DNA of 64,000 bases from Actinostola sp. cb2023. Its lineage: Eukaryota > Cnidaria > Anthozoa > Actiniaria > Actinostolidae. Position 1 is the stretch's first letter. Every line of letters begins with the position of its first letter. This document shows positions 32,096-43,649 of this stretch, piece by piece. The position numbers and the translations under genes were made by a program. Location: positions 62,001 to 126,000 of the forward strand of contig JAUJYZ010000545.1 of NCBI GenBank assembly GCA_033675265.1, given 5' to 3'. The notes under the pieces are model-generated. The model did no database searches. It was not told the origin of the DNA and saw only the letters and a list, made by a program, of their open reading frames with translations.

Positions 32096-35000
32096 TCACG
32101 TCTGATTTTCCGTCTGGTGTTGATGGTAACGGCCTCTTGAATAAAAATCATCATCATCATCGGCATCATCCGTTGGTGCTTCCGGTTGGTTGGGGAGGAG
32201 TCGTCCACTCTTATTAAGGGCAGAGAGCCTGCTAAAGTAGCGGGAAATCTGCTCGGCGGTCAACCACTCACGTTTCTCAAAACGCTTCTTGTCGCTGTCT
32301 TCTCGTAAGCTCTTCATCCGCGTGGCAACATCTGTGGGATTATACTTTTTTCCTGTATCTTCTCCTAGCAGGAACACCTCTCGAAGATAATTTCTTGCTT
32401 TCTCTGTGAAGTGGACCGCTCTCCTGACTTTTTTAAGTGCCCAACCCTCCTCTGCCGATGGCGTGCCGCTCTGATCGTCAGGTTGTTCTATTGCTGCTGA
32501 CGAAGTGGAAGGTAATGCTTGGATATAACTGCCAGCAAGGGATTCACAGGTCTCGGCCCATTTCTTCTTGATTTCATCGAACTGGGATGCGCGCTCTAGT
32601 CTGATGAGATGTTTTCCCACGTCTAGGTGCTTCTGGAGGGCTGAGAAGGACTGGTACATTTTGATGCATCCTTCTTTAGGGCAAGCAAAGTGTACCGCAT
32701 CATCCTCGTCTTGCTCTTCTCCGTGATCCAATTGGACAGCGGGCTCGGTCTGTGATCGGCTGGGTTGTTCAGAGGATGGTCTTGCAGTTAAAAACGTTCC
32801 CACTTCCACGCTTGGCGTTCCGAATGGTAGAACTGTAACCATATTATCTCCCTGTGGAGAACCAAACCTTGCAAGCATAGCTTGAGTGAAGAACTTGCCA
32901 GGTCCGAGGTTATAAGCACGCCAAGCTCTCAGCCCACCTGCCACGTAGGAGAAGTTGTTGAGAGACTGGACTCCGGTCATGGTGTATTTTTCCATGGTCT
33001 GGGATGTAGCTTGTACTTTGCAGACGGCTGCATAGCATCCTTTAACGCCACCATGCGACTCAATCGCTGCCTTCATATCTGCTGCCGTCCTCACATCGTT
33101 CCCCTCATTGATAAAGTGCCTCATGCGACTCTTGATGGCTGCAATGCGGCGGTCACAGATATCTTTTCCTGCCTGGGGCTCACTGAAATCGTATCGAGAT
33201 ACTTCGATGCCTGTGCGTACTCCAATACTTGGAAGGGACAGAAGCAATAAGGCAGTGTGATAACAACCAGCGTTATCTGACCTCAGGAAGGCTTCAGTAA
33301 GGTGGGGTTTCACTCCTTTCAGTGTTGATAATGTGTGTTCGATAATTGACGCTACAGTGAACCAATTCTGTGTGCATTCATCGAATATGTGAATGAAGGT
33401 TCTTGTCTGGAAAATAACAAAGGAGATAGATGAAGCGACGTGATTCATTAAACCATCTATCACACTTTAGTACAGTGGGACCCAGTGCCGCAGACACCTC
33501 AACAGGCTGACCCTATCCCAGACCTAACCTAAACATGCAATTTGCCATATACCCTATCCCGTGCTGACTTGTTGCGCTACACGACCGAACGCATATCATC
33601 ATAATTAGTCTGCTATCTATTGGGATAGATAATTACCTCGATTTCATTATTAATTGCTTCCTTGGTAATCGCAACCGTCACGTGCCAAGATTTCCCTTTC
33701 TTCCCGAACCAGTCTCGCTGGGTCTCTCTAAAACTGGTTGGGAGGAACTTCATGGCCCAGTCCATGATGATGAGCACTTGACTGACTGTCTGACATGGTG
33801 TCAATGACAGCAGACTTTGCGGCGTCCTGATGCACAGCACGGACGATATGCGCCTTCCAGTCCTCTAATTTGGGCAGGGCGCTTTCCAAGTCATGGTTAA
33901 TTTCTTCACGTCTGTCTTCATCACTGAAAAGGTGAATGAAATGCATAAATAATGTCGTCATTCTGGAAAAGCTCTAGACAAACTACTAAAAACTACTTTG
34001 GCCTGGTTTGTTATCTTTTGTTTTGATTTGTTTCGTTTATTATTGTCTTACCTAAAGTGTACCTCTGAGGAGGACAGCGCCAGCTGTATATTAACGATGG
34101 TGTTCCTCAGATCATCACAACGATCACAGCAGATGCTGTGCTGTGGTGTTGGCATGTCCCACGATGATCAGCCTCTCCACTGCTTAGGGCGTATACGCTG
34201 CAGTGATCAGCGCAGGGAGTCTCCTTAGATATATGGATCTTGAAATCCGACTTTAGGTATTGTTTTGCTGCCTTGAGTTGACTTTTGATGTTCGCTGATG
34301 CCTCGCCCCCTAGACCTACGAAAACGAGGCAACGTTAATAAGTGCCCTAATCAAATGTTAGTAATTGTTATTGTTGTTGTCATGGCTTTCTGCCCAATTT
34401 TGGAAATAACGTTCCTGGAAACAAATGAAAGTTCAGTTAAAGCGAAATGTGATATCTCACATGCATTCATGTTGTGACTGACGTAACACATGACATTTTC
34501 CTGGTAAAATGACTGAAATATAATTTATTTTCCTCTATTACATACCGTATTGGTGCAATCGATCAACAGTATTCTCGAGAGAAGTGAGAGCACACACCCC
34601 GTCAGTTTGCGTGCTGTCTAGGCCAGCCAAGGATTTCTTTTGCGACGCGGCACACACCTACAAATAAATGCAGTCGGTCAGTTGAAATCTATGATGTCCG
34701 ACATTTTTCTCTCTTCAACCTATCAGGTCACATGACGTCTATCCTCCACTTGGTGATCCCAGGTATTAGCTGAAGCAACTCCGTCTTCGAATAATCTCCA
34801 GCAAAAATTGATAATATTTGTTGCCTCGTGTACCACGAGCTTGCTTCCTCATATAAAACTACAAGTCGGGACACTATGGTGTCTTCCCCTGCGCCTCCTT
34901 GGATGGTATTGCGTTTCATGGAGACTTGTTCAAGCAACCATGATGAGTTACTTGGGGCGATGGCGTCTAGTACAACGTCAATTACCTGCTCGGCTTTCCT

Positions 35001-36342
35001 CCTATAGTAGCGCTGTGTCGACGATGAAATGGTCAGCACATCAGACTTGCATTGGGATCTTATGGGACTGACTCTGCCATCTGCTGTCCTCATGATGAAC
35101 TGATTGAGGCTCTGCAGTTTGTGCTCTACTCGGGGTGTCGGTTGCCATTCTTGTGAGGTTTCAGCTTCTGGGACTGATCCTTGTGACGACGAGGTGTTGT
35201 GATCACTGGACTGCAAAACATATCAATGAACGTTTTAAAACGGGCTGAACTGACGCATTTCCAATAGTTCGCGTTCGGGAGCCAGGGGAATGGAGGGACA
35301 GAAAAGCACTCCTTCCTCCCTCACCCCTTACATCCTCCTTTCCTTCCCGTCTAATGTATGCGCAAACAGGTTTTCGAAGCTCAATTAACAACATATTAAT
35401 ATATTATCAACGTTTAATTTTATAAGTGTCTTCGACCTAATGTTTTGCTAGCTATGTAGAGCTTCTGAACTAAGTGTTCATATTCAGGACAAAAAATGTA
35501 CAAAGTGCGTGAGCAAACAAACGAGAAAAAAACGTTGTGCGCGAGAGAATGGAAAACAACTGAAAGTAGGAACATTAATTTCTTATCGCGTAATAATCAG
35601 TTGAGTAAACATATATCTCTCACCTCACTTGTTAATAGTTCGTCTAATTGAAATCGCACGTGTGCGTGTGGCAATACGGGCCCAGTCACCTCGGTCTCAC
35701 TGTCAGTTTGCTCCATGGAAAGCTCTGGCTGCCAGGAAGGCGGCGGAATATCGGGGAATGGCTCATTCATAGCAACACTGTGTTTCCCGCGGCAAGTTCT
35801 GCATATGCCTGTACCCAGTAGAGAGAAATCAAGTCATTGATGCGTCATTGGAGATATACTTACAAGAGTTTGTCAATGATGATTGCATTACAACAGAATA
35901 TCATAGAGATAAATTTATGACATTGCTAAATACCTGTACCAACAGGAACGATGGTATTCCATTTCGTCTTGATATTCTTGGCCATTTGAAGGTTAACCTC
36001 CCTCTTTCGGGCTTTCCGAGTTTACGGTCACCATGTAGTGGATGCTGACACTTTTTTGAAGCCCTGAACTTGATGCCCAGTTCGTCACGGTGTTTTAAAA
36101 GGACAGATTGTAAAATCACTGCCATCTTCATCAAAAAGGCCCACGCGAGCAATAATGAGCTCCTTTTCAGAGGAAACACTGCTTTGGGCAACTTTTAGTT
36201 GCCTAAGATGAGGTTTCACATTGTTAGAACAGGCGCTCAGAGTGCGAAGCTGATTTTGACTAGGATACTGCCTGGACGAGACATTGCACTGAGTATTACA
36301 GTGCGTAGCAAAGGAACATGAAACTGTGAGTTGAGACATCAT
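32096..36342 (-). pseudogene. Multi-exon DDE-like transposase of the 7.4-kb element
   Basis: About seven exons on the minus strand. Exon at 36,342-35,943 has a Cys/His cluster (CNTQCN, ICPF, then KKCQHPLHGD after a frameshift at about 36,096). At 35,808-35,636 are ICRTCRGKHS and a Pro-rich tail. The 35,211-34,734 exon holds QSLNQFIMRT and CKSDVLTISS. At 34,660-34,548 is ASQKKSLAGLDSTQTDGV. The 34,303-34,050 exon has ADHCSVYALS with a frameshift near 34,140. At 33,923-33,641, after a frameshift near 33,775, is IIMDWAMKFLPTSF (candidate first Asp) and DWFGKKGKSWH. The last exon, 33,406-32,096, holds FLRSDNAGCYHTALL (candidate second Asp), YDFSEPQAGKDICDRR (candidate Glu) and a C2H2 finger CPKEGC...HLDVGKH. 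The spacing and the D, D, E contexts suggest an RNase-H-fold transposase. Homologues exist in cnidarians and fish as uncharacterised proteins (from memory). Three frameshifts make this copy inactive. Confidence 0.75.
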
Positions 36343-36644
36343 TCGTAGAACGCAAACATGTGTCGCAGTAATAACAACTGTGCAAGGTGTGCCGACTTAT
36401 ATAGCAAGCATATTTTCGATTTTGCAACATCTACCATCATCTACCGGACATATATGGTAATGTAAATATTGCGAGAACAAATTGCGAAAGTTATTACTGT
36501 CTTTTACATATGTTTATACATAGTTTTTGTTATTGGATTCCATGCAGTAAAAAGTATTATAAGTTTACTCAGTTAGCAAGGCAGACAGTATTAACAATAT
36601 TGCGTGTTTTATAGTTGTACTTTGTTGAGAAGTATTGGAGATGT

Positions 36645-37810
36645 CTATTGCGTTACACAACAGGTCACGCGTTTGGTAAAACAATTAAAAACGAATACAG
36701 TACTCTTGGATTGAAATACCTTTATTGTGGATTTGAAGAGATTCTGTTATATTTGAGCTAAGAAAGTTGTACTTGATGTTTTTATTGAATGAAATGTAGA
36801 TCAAATCACGTAATTCAGAATACAGCACATGTCGTCATGTTTCACTCGTTTGTCAACACCTCCAAAGATGGCTTCAGCACAAAATAAATATTATGAAAGC
36901 CTGTATTATATATCGCATAAATACATTATATCTGGCTGTGTAGTTAGAGATCATGTCTACCTTTGTTTATCTTGGGGAAATAGCCATTTTATCGATTATT
37001 TTGTGCCCGGTTTAGTGACATTTTTCGAATATTTCGGCACATATTTCTGATAATCTCGCATTTACTCTATTCTTAGATTATTCAGAGGGTTGTATGATCA
37101 ATTAAAGACACAAGTGGGTTGGAGAAATGGTTGCATTTGCTCATAGCTTCTCATATTTACCGCTGTTGTGAGATGATATCGATCTAAAATTACTGCTGTT
37201 ATGTGCAGGTTTGAGCTCGGCCTGCGCAAAGAAAATAACAGGTCCCAAAAATTTTATTGCCGATTTGCACTGACCAAGTATGGAACTGAATCGTGGTTCT
37301 AACATCTTTTCAATACAGGCGTGGCCATTGGAGATATTTGGCCTAAAAAAAAAACACCTTATTTTGGGAAGCCATTTTACATGGTTAATTATTAACATCC
37401 GTTGATTGACAAGACGTCAATCATATTACTTGAATTACTCATGTCTTGAATTCACAAAGGATGTAGGTATACTGGTGTCCAACCAAATTAAAATCTATTG
37501 AATTGTGCAAGTTTGAAAGCTCTCTACTTTTACTGTTTGTAAGGGTGAATATTTTGGGATTTTTTGGGAAAAAGCAAGGGGGTGGTCTAACCCCCCCTGG
37601 AAAATTCTAAATTGCTAACCACTTTGGCATGTTGAGTATTTGGGTGAAGCCTTTCATTTTGGTAAGTTTCATCGAAATCGGTGAGATGGCATGTATCACA
37701 CCTGCCTGGTCCTCCCATGGACACGCTCTTAACGCCATGTAAACAAGCAAATAGTAAACTTTCGAAGTAGCAAATAAAAACGGGGTCTGTTTTTTTATTT
37801 CATAGGCACT
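36645..37810 (-). repeat. Right ~1.17-kb terminal inverted repeat
   Basis: Reverse complement of 30,391-31,555. Ends TTTCATAGGCACT before TTAA. A 240-bp part (37,496-37,737) is repeated in the same orientation at 38,965-39,200. Confidence 0.9.
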
Positions 37811-37814
37811 TTAA

Positions 37815-38960
37815 GGCCTGGCAAACGGTTTCAACATTGCATTCAACATGCGTTCGATTTTGTTGAATAGCGATGTTGAAACGGTTTGCCACCCGCGTTC
37901 AACAACGTCCCACAAACAGTTTCGCGATTCTAGCTCGTCGATAAGGGTTTCAGTTTCGATCGTCGACCATTTTGATTTTGTTTTGCCTTTCTTTTCTGAA
38001 TCCTTACTCTTTCTCTTGCGGGATCCATTAGTAATCTCTAATTCTAAATGATCTGGTTCTTCAAGAACGTCTACAAGAACGTCAGACTCGTCCATTATTG
38101 TTGATGAAACCTTGTTGACGCCACTAGTGTCACAGGTCGTGTCACACACTGCCGAATGTCACGTTCGAATGTTTTGCTTTGTTACCATGGATACGTCTTT
38201 TAATGCGCACGCGCGTACTCAACAATGTTGAAAGAGGGTGGCAAACGACCAAACGCCATTCAACATTTTCGAGAACAAAAGAAATGTTGAATCGATGTTG
38301 AAGCAAAGTTTAAACTCTTTTAAACTTCATTCAACATCAATTCAACACGATGTTGAACGTGTTGAATCGTGTTGAATTGATGTTGAATGAAGTTTTAAAA
38401 GAGTTTAAACTTTGCTTCAACATCGATTCAACATTTCTTTTGTTCTCGAAAATGTTGAATGGCGTTTGGTCGTTTGCCACCCTCTTTCAACATTGTTGAG
38501 TACGCGCGTGCGCATTAAAAGACGTATCCATGGTAACAAAGCAAAACATTCGAACGTGACATTCGGCAGTGTGTGACACGACCTGTGACACTAGTGGCGT
38601 CAACAAGGTTTCATCAACAATAATGGACGAGTCTGACGTTCTTGTAGACGTTCTTGAAGAACCAGATCATTTAGAATTAGAGATTACTAATGGATCCCGC
38701 AAGAGAAAGAGTAAGGATTCAGAAAAGAAAGGCAAAACAAAATCAAAATGGTCGACGATCGAAACTGAAACCCTTATCGACGAGCTAGAATCGCGAAACT
38801 GTTTGTGGGACGTTTTTGACAAAGACTATCACAATCGAGATAAAAGAGAAGTGGCCTACACAGAGATCTCAGACATTTTGGTGTTCAGCAGGAGCGAGGT
38901 CAAGAGTAAAATCGCAGGTCTTAGAATGCAACTTGGACGCGAGATTGTTAAAATCAATTT
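37815..38960. mobile_element. Palindromic, truncated Harbinger derivative
   Basis: Starts GGCCTGGCAAACGGTTTC, the Harbinger end lacking one C. After about 100 bp it jumps (TTCAACA/ACGTCCC) to the MADF gene read on the minus strand (to 38,149), runs through the terminal TTCAACA region, turns at a symmetric centre near 38,350-38,360 (AACACGATGTTGAACGTG) and reads back out through the MADF gene on the plus strand. It ends abruptly at AAAATCAAT inside the MADF domain. It is therefore an inverted duplication of the element's right third with one end lost. Confidence 0.85.
38569..38960 (+). pseudogene. MADF-like gene, 3'-truncated copy
   Basis: Same start (MCDTTCDTSGVNK) and domain as the Harbinger copy at 29,408-30,077, and here the frame is intact through WDVFDKDYHNRDKREVAYTE and MQLGREIVKIN. 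The coding sequence then fuses to an unrelated 7.4-kb-family end and stops after non-homologous residues at 39,084. A minus-strand partner (37,900-38,149) repeats its first part. Confidence 0.85.
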
Positions 38961-39538
38961 TATTGAATTGTGCAAGTTTGAGAGCTCTCTACTTTTTACT
39001 GTTTGTAAGGGTGAATATTTTGGGATTTTTTGGGAAAAAGCAAGGGGGTGGTCTTACCCCCCCTGGAAAATTCTAAATTGCTAACCACTTTGGCATGTTG
39101 AGTATTTGGGTGAAGCCTTTCACTTTGGTAAGTTTCATCGAAATCGGTGAGATGGCATGCATCACACCTGCCTGGTCCTCCCATGGACACGCTCTTAATA
39201 ACAAGTGAATTGAGCTTCAGGAACATTTTTTATTTCGCGCACGAAGTTGGGCATTTTGGGTTTCAAAGTGCGACAATTCCCGCTCGGTCAAACTATAGAA
39301 ATGTGATGTCATAAGTTGTGCAAACAAAGGCATACACAACTTATGACGTCACCGAGCCATTGTCAAGGGCCCAGTCTCTTGTCGCACATTTTGGTTGAAA
39401 ATGATAATTTTCGAACCACGACAAAAAAATGTTCGCATGCTCAAAGTCGATGTTTAAATATAGCAAATGTTCGGATAAAGACCAAACAACAATAATGTTC
39501 AATAAAACAAGGATCGAAATTTTCGTTTCATAGGCACT
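38961..39538 (+). mobile_element. Solo right end of a 7.4-kb-family element
   Basis: The first 240 bp match 37,496-37,737 closely (TTGAATTGTGCAAGTTTGA, CTGCCTGGTCCTCCCATGG). It then diverges for about 340 bp, including a strong hairpin (GTCATAAGTTGTG / CACAACTTATGAC, 39,309-39,347), and ends TTTCATAGGCACT at TTAA (39,539-39,542), the same terminus as the complete element. It seems to be a longer terminal variant. Confidence 0.8.
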
Positions 39539-39542
39539 TTAA

Positions 39543-40245
39543 CTCTATTTTGTCGTCGACATTACATGCTGTACACCATTTTTTTCATGATGACAACCAT
39601 GTTTGAGTTGTATGCTTTGTGTTCTTGCTGGAAGCTGACTCGTTGATTTCTTTGATTTTCTTTGTTGGAAATAACTGGAAAACGGGAATCATCTTGTGGT
39701 TATTGCAAAGCTGGCAAGGTGTTTTGACAGCTGTCTTCATTTCTAGGCAAGCTGAATTGTTGCTCTTGTACTTGAACTGGTAATACTTTTACATAATTTC
39801 CTTCCTTCTGGAATTGCTATGAGTGACATTTAATCTAAATTTCCCTCATTTTGCAAAGATGATGCTGTAGACATTGTAGACTGTATTTCATCTGAAATTG
39901 TTGGCAAATTTAATGCAAAAGTATCTCGACTCTGTTGAAAACACTGTCAATATGTCAAAACTCACATTTGTGAAATCATCATCAATAGAGACATCGAAAG
40001 TGAAAAATTCCTCCATGTTTTGAAAAAGCCTCAATTTTTGAAGGTGATTTCCTGTTGGTATGGTGATTTGTATCAATGCAGTGATTGGTGGATTTATCTA
40101 AAATCAGTAAAATGATTGGCTCGCATAACTGTCTGATTACAGGTGTCCGATTACAGCCAACTGTGCGATTACAGGGATTCCGATTACAACTTCCAGATTG
40201 ATTAGTGAAAAATACAGCAGTCTGTCTGCCAATCGGATTTGAGGA
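39543..40245. other. No gene recognised; GATTACAG-type short repeat
   Basis: At 40,130-40,200 four CCGATTACAG/CTGATTACAG words occur 14-17 bp apart. The rest may be the degraded downstream part of the THAP relic on the minus strand, but no domain is readable. Confidence 0.35.
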
Positions 40246-41296
40246 TATTGTAATAGTTATGATTAACAAGATATTCTTGTATAGGTGACACCACTAAGTA
40301 AGATGAAAGATGCCATCAACAAATTTCCAGCATCCATTCTGTTTAGCATTGGTTGACTTCTCCATGTGAACGTATGATCATTTAAGCATGTCATTACAAC
40401 ACAGTAAAGTTCCTTGAGTGTTTTTTCGGTTTTTGAAGAATCAATGCCCCACCAGGTATTTTGAGTCGTCCTGAGGTCTCAACATCTGATGCTGAATCTA
40501 CTGTTTCCTCACTATCAGATTCTGAGTACTCTGATAGAAGGGACAGCCTTGTTTCTGTGGGGAAACAAATTGTGTGCGGTCACTTGGATAGGCTGTTTCT
40601 TGTGTTTCTTTCCTCACTATGAACAAATGAACATGTGTCCTTTGTTTGAGTCCTTTGTTCTTTATTATTAAAATAACTTATTTCAGTTTGTGTTCCTATG
40701 CTCTTTAGCAATAATTGTTTTCCTCGCATGTTAACTTGGCAGGATTGATGTTGCAACCTCCACTTGGACACCTTTTGACGTGCTAGGAATGTAGTCATTG
40801 CGTGTTTCACTGTGTGGTTCGCTGGCTAGATTTGTAGTATCTGGAAGAATTTCCATGGCTTCATCCTGTTGATCCATCGAGCAAGCAGCTTCAGAAATTT
40901 CGAAAATTGACTGCGGAAACTGAAAAGAATGATAAACGAAGAATATAATTCAAAACAAAGTAAGACCTCTTGTTTATCTTTATATTGTAGATGTTTTTCT
41001 GACAATATTCTTTTCTTTTCAAATGGTTGATGAGAAAATACTGTTGGAATAGCGCTAGACTTCAGTATTGGTTTGGGTTTTGCACCCATAAGTTCTGCTC
41101 GAAGGTCACTCTTGAAGCACATAGGTTTGAAGTGCTCCGAACAAAGTACTGTATGTTTAGAAATCTTGAGGTTCTCTCAAGACATTTTTGAGATCCATAT
41201 TGCCCATACATTCTCATCTTTTGGAAGCCAATGAAAACCGTCATTTCTAGTCTTTTTTTAATCATTTGAGCAACCAAAGGCAGCACAATACACCAT
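40246..41296 (-). pseudogene. THAP-domain transposase relic
   Basis: ATG at 41,296 opens MVYCAAFGCSND, the first zinc-binding part of a THAP domain. An in-frame TAA follows, then NDGFHWLPKDENVWAIW, a TGA, and VLCSEHFKPMCFKSDLRAEL (C-x2-H part) with the closing SSAIPTVF (THAP signature AVPTIF). Downstream, after an acceptor near 40,922, come IFEISEAACSMDQQDEAMEI, CQVNMRGKQL and GTQTE. Further down (about 40,420-40,250) is FTWRSQPMLNRMDAGNLLMA, then SFILLSG, matching the W.SQP...AGN...S..L.SG pattern of THAP-plus-DDE proteins in invertebrate genomes. Several stops show it is dead. Kolobok or P-type families are candidates; no element ends were found. Confidence 0.65.
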
Positions 41297-42045
41297 AGTT
41301 ACTGTGTTTATTTCTCTTTCAGATCGCATACTGCATCGTAACCTACGTCATACATTCTTAAAATTACTGCTGATGGCTAATTCTTGAGTCGCCAGTCTCA
41401 TATACAGGTCATGCAACCTTGATTTTCTCGAAAAACGTTGACATTGTGACCCCAAAAAACTCCCCAGAGTTGTTGTGATGACCATAAATATTTAAACAAA
41501 AAAGGTTGAATGTAGCATTCAGTTCTCCTTCAGAGGAGGAGCTCATACCTTCCCGTGATGCTTTGCAAAAGCAACTATATTATAGATTTTTTCATGACGT
41601 CATCAGTCACCTTCGGGCATCTCATCGAGGTGAGGTGTTGTGTCAAAACGTGCGATGTCTTTGTTTACTACGGCTTACGCAAAATCTACAGCTTTTACAT
41701 TCACAAGACTGATTTATATTCACTGCTTATCGAAGGAAGGTTTTAGTGTTTATTTGAAGGGCTTTTTGTGTGCTTTTTTGGCATGCAAAGTAGTTCATGT
41801 AAGCTATTTGAGAAGTTTGCACCAAAGAAGAGTTTGTTTGGTACCGATGTACGTTGAAGGAGAACTTTTAGAGAACGTCTTCAAGGATTTTAATACCAAG
41901 CCCTGCACTGGTTCGCATAAAATCAAGCTGTGATATAACAGTAAGTTTGAATCATTTACAGTCGTTTTAATATTGTATTTTTAAGTTATAAATCTACCTT
42001 TGTTCGCTTCTTCGATCTCACGCTCAACTGATCACTATTTTATAG

Positions 42046-42762
42046 TTTGTCAATCCTAAAGACCCCAAAGAAGAACAGCATGGAACATTGATTTGGGATT
42101 TTGAAGTTCTTCGTGAGAGCAGTCCCGTTTGTACGATACCAGCAAACAATATCACTGAAGAAAGAGCAATAGATAAACATTGTCGACCGATCGAACTCTC
42201 CGAATACTCGTGTAATTGCTGCAACTATCAAGTTGGTAGAATGACATGTCTAGTGTCGTTTATACCTGACAATCTTGAAGCTCAGGGACAGGAAGCCTGC
42301 AATGATTTATTGGCGTCCATTGATTTAAACGAGAGCCCACAAGAAGATGAACGAGAAGAAGTAACGCCCCTAGAGCTTTTTGCCGAGAGCTTCAATGTCG
42401 CTGGCTCTCATCACGAAGACAGGTATCAGGAAGCTCTTCTGAAGTGTTCCAGACATAAAAAGAAAGACGTTCTTGTCCGGGCAAAGTTTGAACCAGACAA
42501 TATACAGGATAAGAACGCCATAAAATTCGAAGTTTATTTGGATAGTGCCTGGCTCCATATTGGCTATTGTGGGGTTAAGAAAGTCCCAAAATTACACAAG
42601 TCATTGGCTAACGAGGAAGTGGAAACTGTATCTTTGGTTTTCGTTAAACGTCAGTGGTTACCATGGATAAGTAAATTCTGTTTTTATGCTTGTGTAAGTG
42701 TTGTAAAAATAGGTCCCTGGGAAAAAGATGACCCAAATAATCAGTATAACAGTGAACTTTAA
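42046..42762 (+). CDS. HIRAN-like domain protein, terminal exon
   Basis: After an acceptor (TATTTTATAG, 42,036-42,045) the exon reads FVNPKDPKEEQHGTLIWDFE to a stop at 42,762, about 238 codons. The first half contains a Cys pair (YSCNCCNYQVGRMTC) and an acidic region. The second half has FNVAGSHHEDRYQEALLKCS, then LVRAKFEPDNIQDKNAIKFE and LHIGYCGVKKVPKLHKSL. The order G......Y.., R.P.N..D.NAI.V.., .IGY is that of HIRAN domains, which bind DNA ends and are often found in helicase/nuclease or transposon proteins. Upstream exons exist probably between 41,500 and 41,940 but the frames there do not join cleanly. No stop inside this exon. Confidence 0.5.
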   Translation, partial: FVNPKDPKEEQHGTLIWDFEVLRESSPVCTIPANNITEERAIDKHCRPIELSEYSCNCCNYQVGRMTCLVSFIPDNLEAQGQEACNDLLASIDLNESPQEDEREEVTPLELFAESFNVAGSHHEDRYQEALLKCSRHKKKDVLVRAKFEPDNIQDKNAIKFEVYLDSAWLHIGYCGVKKVPKLHKSLANEEVETVSLVFVKRQWLPWISKFCFYACVSVVKIGPWEKDDPNNQYNSEL

Positions 42763-42988
42763 GTTCACTTCATGTTGAAGTTGATATTCTGATATTCTTA
42801 TTTAGTTTTATAAAATACACTTGTTCACAGTGATTCCATTTAATCAGTGAAATAAGATATAGTTGGGTGTTGACTATTTATATATAATAGATTTATTGTA
42901 CAGAGTGATGGAACTTAATCTGTGAGAGAGATATTGGACTATTGAACATTACATGTAGTTTACCAATCAAACCATTACATGTAGTTTA

Positions 42989-43405
42989 TGCACCTATATC
43001 AAAGTTAACCCCGGGGGGGGGGGGGGGGGGGGGGGGGAGGAGTTAACCCCATGGGGGGGGGGGGGGGGGGGGGGGGTGCGGGCATTGGGTGGGGATTTGA
43101 AAGTGTTGGAGGTCCTCAGTCGGGCAATTGATCGTTTGTTGCGTCCCAAGGGCATTTGATCTGACCGAAAGAGATGACATGTTGTTATTGAATTATGTTT
43201 CAATAAATGTTTTAAAATATTCCACTGAAAGTTCATTTTTGAATGGATATGGAAATAGTTGTTTCTGCCCTTGGGTGGGTCTTTTTTCATTCATTTGATC
43301 TGAATTTGTTTCCCACCCATCGGGATTTTGAACAAAATGTGTAGCTCTTGATCAAATCCCCCCCCCCCCCTCCCCCCCCCTCAGGGTTAACTTTGATAGG
43401 TGCAT
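42989..43405. mobile_element. MITE with long poly-G tracts
   Basis: Ends TGCACCTATATCAAAGTTAA and the reverse complement TTAACTTTGATAGGTGCA, flanked by TTA on both sides. The left arm has two uninterrupted G runs (about 43,013-43,037 and 43,053-43,076) and the right arm C runs (43,360-43,380). The interior is non-coding. Confidence 0.75.
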
Positions 43406-43649
43406 TACCAATGTGGTTATGTACCATCACTCTATATCTTTTAAATCACTATCAGTGTCAAATTGTTTTTCAAATTTTATTTAAAAAAGTTTCAAATGAA
43501 TTATCCAGAGGACTGCAAAGATATCAGAATATGATTTCAAATAAAAATGTAATATTGCATTGAAGATTGCATCCACCCACCCTTGATTCAGTATCTATAC
43601 AGTGATTTTACTTAACCTGTGATTGTAGACATTATTACATCCTTCCAAT

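Larger units (their letters stand above)
30391..37810 (-). mobile_element. 7.4-kb TTAA-flanked transposon with ~1.17-kb inverted repeats
   Basis: Both ends read AGTGCCTATGAAATAAAAAA and are preceded or followed by TTAA (30,387-30,390 and 37,811-37,814). The inverted arms run to about 31,555 and from about 36,645, nearly identical: two long open stretches within them are identical in translation between arms. The centre (about 5.1 kb) holds one many-exon minus-strand gene with a DDE-like protein. TTAA is used by piggyBac, Kolobok and Sola3 transposons; the protein does not look like piggyBac. I cannot place it in a named superfamily. Confidence 0.85.

Noticed and set aside
30803..37398. Identical 85- and 73-residue open frames in the two arms of the 7.4-kb element
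   Set aside because: Identity is explained by the inverted repeat being nearly identical DNA; the peptides show no domain and no splice context.
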